Assembly (NCBI GenBank): GCA_963736305.1
Contig: CAVTOD010000005.1
Coordinates: 310,001 to 374,000 of the forward strand
Reading direction: 5' to 3'
Origin: DASUPK01 sp963736305
Lineage (GTDB): Bacteria > Actinomycetota > Thermoleophilia > Solirubrobacterales > 70-9
DNA: 64,000 nt
The notes below the pieces were generated by a model, which ran no database searches, was not told the origin of the DNA, and worked only from the letters and a program-made list of their open reading frames with translations. Shown here piece by piece: positions 58,338 through 64,000 of the stretch (position 1 is the first letter of the stretch; the number at the start of each line of letters is the position of its first letter). A program made the translations under genes and the position numbers.

Positions 58338-59920
58338 GTCCCCAGCCGCGCCTCGTCCAGGTCGAGGTCGCGCTGGATGCGGCGGAAGAGGTCCTGCTTG
58401 ATGCGGCCGTCGTTGCGCATCCCGAGGAGCGTGTCGCGCTCGGCGGAGATCAGGTCGGCGCGAAGCCGGCGGTAGCCGGTGAGTGGATCCTGGATCGGGA
58501 TCTCCGACGCTTCGCCGGAGAGCGCCGTGACGCAGCGGGCGAAGCGGGCCTGGTAGAGCTCGCGGAGCCGGTTGAGCGCGTTCTCCGGAATGGGCGCGCC
58601 GGATTGCTCGAGCTCGTCAAGCCGGTCGAGCGCAGCCTGGGCGGCGGCCAGCCGCGCCACGGCTTCATCCGGGGCCCACGGTTCCGTCGCGCTCAGGCCC
58701 AGCCGCCGCACCAGTGCCGGCAGGGTCAAGCCCTGGGCGACCAGGGTCACGAAGATCACCGCCACCGTCAGGTAGACGATCAAATCGCGTGATCCGAACG
58801 AGGCTCCGGAATCCAGCGTGAACGGAAGCGCCAGAGCCGCCGCGAGCGACACTGCGCCGCGCATGCCAGTCCAGCCGATCAGCAGCCGCTCGCGCCAGTC
58901 CTCTCCCCCGCCCGTATCCCCCAGCTTCGGAAGGGCGCTGCCGATCGAAACCGGCAGGAACTGCCAGGCGACCCTGACCACGATGACCACCGCCGAGACG
59001 AGCAGCCCGTAGCCGATGATCTCGCCGGGTGAGAACTGATCGCCCACGCGGCGGAGGATCTCCGGGAACTGCAGGCCGACCAGGACGAACAGGATCGCGT
59101 TCAGTGCGAAGACGAGCACCCGCCAGAACGACTGGGCGTTGAGGCGGAGGTCGGCGTTGAAGATCTCGTGCGAGCGCCACCCGGCCAGGAGGCCGCTGCT
59201 GACGGCCGCGAGCACTCCAGATGCGCCGACCCCATCGGCGAGAGCGAACGACGCGTACGCGGTGAACACCGTGAGCAGGATCGCCAGCGGCGGGTCGTCG
59301 AGGCGGCGCAGCGCGAGGATCATCAGCCACCCGACGGCAAGGCCGATTGCGATGCCGCCCGCGACCCCCACGATCAGGTCGTCGACGGCGGTCGAGGCGG
59401 TGAGCGTGCCGGTGACCACCGCGGCGAGGGCGACCTTGTAGGAGACGAGCGCGACCGCGTCGTTCACCATCGCCTCGCCCTCGACGAGGGTAGCGACCCG
59501 GTCGGTGACGCCCACCCGATCGAAGGTCGCGATCGCCGAGACAGGGTCCGTGGGAGCGACGATCGCCCCGAGCACGAACCCCTCCGCCCAGTCGATGCCG
59601 GGAATCAAAGCCTGGGCGATGGCCGCGACGGCGACCATCGTCGCCACGGAGAGACCGAGGACCAGCCAGGTCAGGGGGACCAGGGCGGCTCGCAGCTCCT
59701 GCGGCGAGGCCCAATACCCCGCCGACTGGAGCAGCGGGGGGAGGAAGACGAGGAAGACGACGTCGGGCTGCAGCTCCAGGGTTGGGCCTCCCGGCAGGAA
59801 GCCGATCGCGAGGCCCCCCAGCACCAGAACGATCGGATAGGGAATCGACACGGCGTCGGCCAGCCGGACCAGGACGATCGCCGCGGCGACCAGCGCAATC
59901 AGGGTCTCGATGTCGTTCAC
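58334..59920 (-). CDS. CPA1-type Na+/H+ antiporter
   Basis: 528 residues. About twelve spans with the sodium/proton exchanger signatures FVLGAIVAPTDPVSAIATFD (the transport Asp) and EGEAMVNDAVALVSYK. A cytosolic C-terminal tail (~400-528) is charged and contains two helical segments. It exports Na+ or K+ for H+. Stop overlaps the PfkB stop (CTAA). Confidence 0.94.
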   Translation of the reverse strand: MNDIETLIALVAAAIVLVRLADAVSIPYPIVLVLGGLAIGFLPGGPTLELQPDVVFLVFLPPLLQSAGYWASPQELRAALVPLTWLVLGLSVATMVAVAAIAQALIPGIDWAEGFVLGAIVAPTDPVSAIATFDRVGVTDRVATLVEGEAMVNDAVALVSYKVALAAVVTGTLTASTAVDDLIVGVAGGIAIGLAVGWLMILALRRLDDPPLAILLTVFTAYASFALADGVGASGVLAAVSSGLLAGWRSHEIFNADLRLNAQSFWRVLVFALNAILFVLVGLQFPEILRRVGDQFSPGEIIGYGLLVSAVVIVVRVAWQFLPVSIGSALPKLGDTGGGEDWRERLLIGWTGMRGAVSLAAALALPFTLDSGASFGSRDLIVYLTVAVIFVTLVAQGLTLPALVRRLGLSATEPWAPDEAVARLAAAQAALDRLDELEQSGAPIPENALNRLRELYQARFARCVTALSGEASEIPIQDPLTGYRRLRADLISAERDTLLGMRNDGRIKQDLFRRIQRDLDLDEARLGT

Positions 59921-59944
59921 GCCGCGAGTCTAAGCTCGCGGATC

Positions 59945-60478
59945 ATGGCTCAGCTCACTCCACCCATCTCCGCTGAGGACCACGTTGACGGTCCCGACCG
60001 GGCCGAGCTCGAGCTGGTCATGTACGGCGACTTCCAGTGCCCGTACTGCACCGCGGCGTTCCCGATCGTCAACCGGCTTCGCGACCAGCTCGCCGGGCGG
60101 CTGCTCTTCGCCTTCCGCCACTTCCCCCTACGAGAGATCCACCCCGATGCCCAGCGCGCCGCCGAGGCGGCCGAAGCCGCAGCCGCCCAAGGAGCCTTCT
60201 GGCAGCTGCACGACCGGATGTACGAATCGCGCGGGGCGCTCGGTCGAGAGGACCTGATCCGGTACGCGACTGAGCTGGGCCTCGACACGCAGCGCTTCAC
60301 GAGCGAGCTCGACTCGGAGGTCCACGTTCCGCGGGTGCAGCGCGATGTCGACAGCGGCCTCGCCAGCGGCGTCACCGGGACCCCGGGCTTCTTCGTCGGC
60401 GGGCGCCTGCACGGCGGATCCTTCGATGCGGCCTCGCTGACCGCCGCGCTCGAAGCGACAGGACGATCCGAGGCGTAG
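59945..60478 (+). CDS. DsbA/DSBA-like thioredoxin-fold protein
   Basis: 177 residues. CPYC redox motif in MYGDFQCPYCTAAFPI, helical insert, and the cis-Pro loop in GVTGTPGFFVGGRLHG. There is no signal peptide, so it acts in the cytoplasm. Family members catalyse disulfide exchange, sometimes with mycothiol-like partners. Twenty-four bases separate it from the divergent antiporter gene. Confidence 0.9.
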   Translation: MAQLTPPISAEDHVDGPDRAELELVMYGDFQCPYCTAAFPIVNRLRDQLAGRLLFAFRHFPLREIHPDAQRAAEAAEAAAAQGAFWQLHDRMYESRGALGREDLIRYATELGLDTQRFTSELDSEVHVPRVQRDVDSGLASGVTGTPGFFVGGRLHGGSFDAASLTAALEATGRSEA

Positions 60479-60504
60479 CCGAGGAGCGACCTGTTTGTGC
60501 TGGT

Positions 60505-61245
60505 TCAGTAGCGGATCACGACGAGCCCGACAGCGAGCACGACGATCGCCCAGGAGAGGCCGCGGAGCGAGGCGTCGAGCGGCCGGGAGAGCTCCGCGGC
60601 GGTCAGGGGAATGACGGTCCCGTCGTCGAGCCGCTGCTCGCCGGTCACCGAGACGGTCCTCCGCCTCAGCCTCCTGACCGGAGTCGAGAGCGTCCGCTGC
60701 ACACTGACCAGGCCGAAGCACCCCGCCGCCACGAGGAGGCCGGCTATGTCGACCTTGACGGAGGCGAACGAGAGCGTGTTGACCCACCAGGAGGTCAGCG
60801 CCGGGAATGCCGCCCAGGCGAAGGCCAGCGAAAAGTCCGTGTGGAAGCGGCCGCCGAACAGTTCGAGGTTGTAGGCGAGGACGAAGAATGCGCCGGCCAC
60901 CACGAAGGGGATGAGCGTCGCCGAGACGACGATGCAGCCGGCGATGCCGATTCCGATCGCCCCGGCGAGCCCGAAGGTCGCGAGCCCGACCAGCGCGCGG
61001 TTCGAGAGCTCGGTCTTCAGCGGTCGCCCGTTGAGCTCGTCGAGCGCATGCGCGCTGATCCCGAGCGCGAGAAAGAAGGCGGCAAGCGTGGCGACGAACC
61101 GATCCGTGTGGATCTGCGAGGCCGCCACCGCCCCGAAGGCGACATTGGTGAGGTGCCACGCGGTGTATGGCGGGTGCAGGAGGGTGACGAGGTCGCGCCA
61201 GCCACCGGGCCGCAGTGCGTAGAACGCGGGGCGCTCCTCAGGCAC
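60505..61245 (-). CDS. UbiA-like polytopic membrane protein, unknown
   Basis: 246 residues with about seven predicted spans. HPPYTAWHLTNVAFGAVAA and HALDELNGRPLKT recall the UbiA prenyltransferase family, but the classic Asp-rich NDxxDxxxD motif is not clear, so this is only a distant likeness. It overlaps the menG-like gene by eight bases, which supports a role near quinone biosynthesis (inference). Confidence 0.65.
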   Translation of the reverse strand: MPEERPAFYALRPGGWRDLVTLLHPPYTAWHLTNVAFGAVAASQIHTDRFVATLAAFFLALGISAHALDELNGRPLKTELSNRALVGLATFGLAGAIGIGIAGCIVVSATLIPFVVAGAFFVLAYNLELFGGRFHTDFSLAFAWAAFPALTSWWVNTLSFASVKVDIAGLLVAAGCFGLVSVQRTLSTPVRRLRRRTVSVTGEQRLDDGTVIPLTAAELSRPLDASLRGLSWAIVVLAVGLVVIRY

Positions 61246-61966
61246 GGCTACCCCAGATCACGACGCCGCCGCCGAGGCTCATCACGCGCGCCTGAGGCCG
61301 CTCGATTCCGGCCGCGCTCCACAGCTCGAGCTGCCGATCGAGCGGCAGCCTCCGGTAGAGGTCGGTGATGCTCGGCCCCAGGAAGCGCCCGACCTCCTGC
61401 CAGTCCCGGGAGATCAGCCGGCCCAGAGGCGGCATGGCGACGCGGGTGTAGCCGCGCCAAAGCGCGCGGGCGACGGGATTCGGCGGCAGCATGAACTCCA
61501 GGGAGGCGATGCGGCCACCGGGCTTGACGACGCGTGCCAGCTCGCGCAGCGTCGCGCCGGGGTCCTTCACGTAACGGAGCAGGTAGGTGAAGGTGAGGTG
61601 GTCGAAGGCCCCGTCGGGGAAGGGAAGCGACTCCGCCTCGCCACGGACGAGCTCGATCCGGGCCGCCAGCTCGGGATCGGCGTCGAGCTTCGCCTGGGCC
61701 CCCGAGAGCATCTCCGGGCTCTGGTCGAGGCCGACCACCGAGCAGCCGTAGCGGCGGACGAGGGCCTCGGCGACCATGCCGGTGCCCGTCGCCACGTCAA
61801 GGACCCTGTCGCCGGGGCGGCCCTCGATCCTCCGCACCATTGCCCGCCGCCAGCGGGGGTCCTGCCCGAAGCTGAGCAGCGCCCCCGCGAGGTCATAACG
61901 CCGCGGCAGGCCGGCAAAGAGCCGAAGCGTCTCATCCTTCCCAGGGCGGTTTGCCGAGATCGCCAC
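61238..61966 (-). CDS. UbiE/MenG-type quinone methyltransferase
   Basis: 242 residues from GTG 61966. SAM-binding RVLDVATGTGMVAEALVRRY, GLDQSPEMLSGAQ, FPDGAFDHLTFTYLLRYVKD and VVKPGGRIASLEF match demethylmenaquinone methyltransferase. It probably makes menaquinone, the likely electron acceptor of the complex I encoded upstream. The longer open frame upstream overlaps the citrate synthase leader and is not conserved. Confidence 0.87.
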   Translation of the reverse strand: MAISANRPGKDETLRLFAGLPRRYDLAGALLSFGQDPRWRRAMVRRIEGRPGDRVLDVATGTGMVAEALVRRYGCSVVGLDQSPEMLSGAQAKLDADPELAARIELVRGEAESLPFPDGAFDHLTFTYLLRYVKDPGATLRELARVVKPGGRIASLEFMLPPNPVARALWRGYTRVAMPPLGRLISRDWQEVGRFLGPSITDLYRRLPLDRQLELWSAAGIERPQARVMSLGGGVVIWGSRA

Positions 61967-62024
61967 CGTGAGAAGATATGGGGCACAGGCGGCACCCGAG
62001 CGAGTGAACGAGCGAGGAGGTCCG

Positions 62025-63431
62025 ATGGCGACGAAGCAGGAGACCCAGGCAGAGCCGCAGGTTAAGGCGTCACAGGACGGCGGCTCGAGCGGCGACAGCC
62101 TCAGCATCACCGACAACCGGACCGGCAAGTCCTACGAGGTGGAGATCAACGACGGGACCATCAAGACGATGGACCTGCGCCAGATCAAGGTCTCCGACGA
62201 CGACTTCGGGCTGATGGGTTACGACCCCGCCTTCACCAACACGGCCTCGTGTCGCTCCGCGATCACCTTCATCGACGGCGAGGCAGGCATCCTCCAGCAC
62301 CGAGGCATCCCGATCGAGCAGCTCTGTGAGCATTCGACCTATCTCGAGGTCGCCTACCTGCTCGTCTTCGGCGAGCTGCCCACCCCGCCCCAGCTCGAGC
62401 GCTGGATCTTCGACGTCACGCACCACACCTTCGTCCACGAGGACATCAAGAAGATGAACGAGGGCTTCCGTCACGACGCCCACCCGATGGGGATGCTGCT
62501 CGCCTCCGTCGGCGCGCTCTCGACCTTCTATCCGGAGGCCAAGCAGATCGACGATCCGGAGGAGCGCTACATGGCCGCGATCCGCCTGATCGCCAAGATC
62601 CCGACGCTGGCGGCCTTCGCGTATCGCCACAGCCTCGGGCTCCCCTATGTCTATCCCGACAACGAGCTCGACTATTCCTCGAACTTCAAGTCGATGCTGT
62701 TCAAGATGGAGAACAGCTACGAGCCCGACCCGCGCCTTGCCAAGGCCTTGGACGTGCTCTTCATCCTCCACGCGGACCACGAGCAGAACTGCTCCACGAA
62801 CGCCGTGCGATCCGTGGGCTCATCCGGGGTCGACCCCTATTCCGCGGTCGCGGCCGGAGTCGCCGCCCTCTACGGCCCGCTCCACGGCGGCGCCAACGAG
62901 GCCGTGCTGCGAATGCTCCGGAGGATCGAGAGCGTCGAGAACATCCCCGACTTCCTCGAGGGCGTCAAGAACCGCGAGGAAAAGCTGATGGGCTTCGGCC
63001 ACCGCGTCTACAAGAACTACGACCCGCGTGCGCGGATCATCAAGAAGCACGTCGAGGAGGTGCTCGAGGCGACGGGCTACAACCCACTGCTGGAGATCGC
63101 GACCGAGCTCGAGAAGCGCGCCCTCGACGACGATTACTTCACCTCGCGCAAGCTCTATCCCAACGTCGACTTCTACTCCGGGTTGATCTACGAGGCGATG
63201 GGAATTCCCACGGACATGTTCACGGTGATCTTCGCCATTCCGCGGACGTCAGGCTGGGTCGCGCAGTGGATGGAGCAGAACGAGGATCCGGATCTGAAGA
63301 TCGCGCGGCCGCGCCAGATCTACACGGGCCGGCGCGACACCGACTACACGCCCCCCGATCAGCGCGAGGGGCCTGAGAAGATCACCGGTCCGCCGGCGAG
63401 GCGCCCGAAGCGCCCGCGACGCGGGGCTTAG
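62025..63431 (+). CDS. gltA: Citrate synthase
   Basis: 468 residues with GAGGAGG before ATG 62025. Condenses acetyl-CoA and oxaloacetate. Catalytic residues appear in FILHADHEQNCSTNAVRSVG, GPLHGGANEAVL and MGFGHRVYKNYDPRA; the product loop FAIPRTSGWVAQWMEQ is present. An acidic ~40-residue N-terminal extension and an Arg-rich C-terminal tail flank the normal core. Divergent from the menG-like gene with 58 bases between. Confidence 0.96.
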   Translation: MATKQETQAEPQVKASQDGGSSGDSLSITDNRTGKSYEVEINDGTIKTMDLRQIKVSDDDFGLMGYDPAFTNTASCRSAITFIDGEAGILQHRGIPIEQLCEHSTYLEVAYLLVFGELPTPPQLERWIFDVTHHTFVHEDIKKMNEGFRHDAHPMGMLLASVGALSTFYPEAKQIDDPEERYMAAIRLIAKIPTLAAFAYRHSLGLPYVYPDNELDYSSNFKSMLFKMENSYEPDPRLAKALDVLFILHADHEQNCSTNAVRSVGSSGVDPYSAVAAGVAALYGPLHGGANEAVLRMLRRIESVENIPDFLEGVKNREEKLMGFGHRVYKNYDPRARIIKKHVEEVLEATGYNPLLEIATELEKRALDDDYFTSRKLYPNVDFYSGLIYEAMGIPTDMFTVIFAIPRTSGWVAQWMEQNEDPDLKIARPRQIYTGRRDTDYTPPDQREGPEKITGPPARRPKRPRRGA

Positions 63432-63476
63432 GCATCGGGGCGCGGGTCCTGCGCCAGATACGTAGGCTGACCGCGG

Positions 63477-63818
63477 GTGAGCTGGAAGGTCACGGTCAGG
63501 CATGGAAGCAAGGTGGCGCGCGAGAAGTTCGGGACGCTCGACGACGCGATCGCGGAGGTGCGGCGGCGCGTCGAGGAGGTTCGACGGGAGGGCCGCCTCC
63601 CCGCGATCAGCGCTTTCCGTGAGCACACCCCAGGTCAGCGAGTACAGGCTCGGATCGAGATCTCGGGCCCGGGCCTGATCCGGTCACCCGAGGGTGGTAT
63701 CGACGTGATGGGAGACGGGCATGCGGTGGCCTACAGCGGTGCCATCCGCAAGGAGACGATCGAGGCCGACAGCCTCGATGACGCGTTCGAGCAGCTTCGC
63801 ACCGCTCTAGCGGGCTAG
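63477..63818 (+). CDS. Small protein, unknown
   Basis: 113 residues from GTG 63477. An Arg/Glu-rich helix (IAEVRRRVEEVRREG) is followed by a beta-rich half with VQARIEISGPGLIRSPEGGI and a closing helix. Possibly a small ligand- or protein-binding adaptor; no family recognised. Confidence 0.7.
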   Translation: MSWKVTVRHGSKVAREKFGTLDDAIAEVRRRVEEVRREGRLPAISAFREHTPGQRVQARIEISGPGLIRSPEGGIDVMGDGHAVAYSGAIRKETIEADSLDDAFEQLRTALAG

Positions 63819-63841
63819 GGCACGGCTAATCTGCCCACCGT

Positions 63842-64000
63842 ATGAGCGAGAGCATCGAAGCCGGCCGGAGGATTCGCCTCCCCAATGGGGCCGGGCGGCC
63901 CATTCAGGTCTTCATCAACGGCACCGTGCAGGCGGAGGGCTCCGACTACTCGATCGAGGGCCGCGAGATCGTCTTCTCCAGGCCGCTCGTCAAGGAGAAG
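63842..64000 (+). CDS. Unknown protein, 3' end outside the window
   Basis: ATG 63842 opens a frame that stays open to the last base (53 codons visible): MSESIEAGRRIRLPNG, then VFINGTVQAEGSDYSIEGRE. The visible part looks like a beta-rich start, possibly a short barrel or repeat protein, and does not allow a function call. Starts 23 bases after the previous stop. Confidence 0.6.
   Translation, partial: MSESIEAGRRIRLPNGAGRPIQVFINGTVQAEGSDYSIEGREIVFSRPLVKEK

Noticed and set aside
61967..62128. N-terminal extension of the menG-like protein to 62128
   Set aside because: The extra residues overlap the citrate synthase start and ribosome site on the other strand and resemble no methyltransferase. 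GTG 61966 fits the family.
1..64000. CRISPR array, prophage or large biosynthetic gene cluster
   Set aside because: No regularly spaced repeats, phage structural genes, integrase, polyketide or peptide synthetase modules were seen.

Overview
The window is a GC-rich, gene-dense bacterial chromosome segment. It holds a complete 14-subunit NADH dehydrogenase I operon, an F420-type nitroreductase-fold protein, menaquinone-type methylation, sortase-type wall anchoring and many HAMP/GGDEF/HD-GYP signalling domains. Together these suggest a deep-branching Gram-positive actinobacterium, possibly of the Thermoleophilia/Solirubrobacterales kind. That placement is inference from gene style and base composition; no 16S rRNA gene is present. 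I see no prophage, CRISPR array, transposase or plasmid functions.

Layout. 1-15.4 kb: the end of a PLP-dependent deaminase/aldolase gene, two membrane c-di-GMP enzymes (PAS-GGDEF-EAL and GGDEF-HD-GYP), tRNA-Ser(UGA), secreted surface proteins, msrB, and a minus-strand block of c-type cytochrome, seryl-tRNA synthetase (apparent ACG start) and NarL-type regulator. A HxlR-type regulator follows that is broken by two compensating frameshifts. 15.4-30.9 kb: nuoABCDEFGHI, an NTF2/SnoaL-like gene, then nuoJKLMN, tightly overlapping and starting from a probable extended -10 promoter with almost no leader. 30.9-41.7 kb: transporters, a double-length ThyX-like protein, a sortase-anchored cupredoxin, small oxidoreductases and a TadE/Flp-like pseudopilin. 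41.7-42.9 kb: a small rearranged patch with a 26-bp direct repeat either side of a GAP/Sap-family gene and a decayed second copy of the pseudopilin gene. 42.9-47.5 kb: a minus-strand operon (DhlA-type dehalogenase, DUF2804, YihY, flippase-like) divergent from a sulfotransferase. 47.5-64 kb: rpiB and ribD-C-like genes, an ACAD/APH/HAD trio, a two-component pair, a DEAD-box helicase, a quinone oxidoreductase, a PfkB kinase, a CPA1 antiporter, a DsbA-like protein, menG-like and citrate synthase genes, and two small unknown genes, the last cut by the window edge.

The least ordinary signal is a palindromic element inserted in frame in two subunits of complex I, nuoG (minus orientation) and nuoJ (plus orientation). 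The two copies share a 22-nt apical core (20 of 22 identical) made of an AACTC bulge and a CCGGC-7 nt-GCCGG hairpin. Their outer arms (22 and 30 bp) differ in sequence but stay self-complementary within each copy. This looks like a mobile or structured repeat family that tolerates, and adds Gly/Pro-rich peptide to, coding genes.

A second notable grouping is the separate but adjacent acyl-CoA dehydrogenase, APH-type kinase and HAD phosphatase-like genes at 48.7-51.6 kb. These correspond to the three domains fused in animal ACAD10 and may form a 4-hydroxyacyl-CoA degradation module. Convergent neighbours in this genome often share their stop codons in a CTAG overlap, and divergent neighbours often sit within a few tens of bases, showing extreme compaction.
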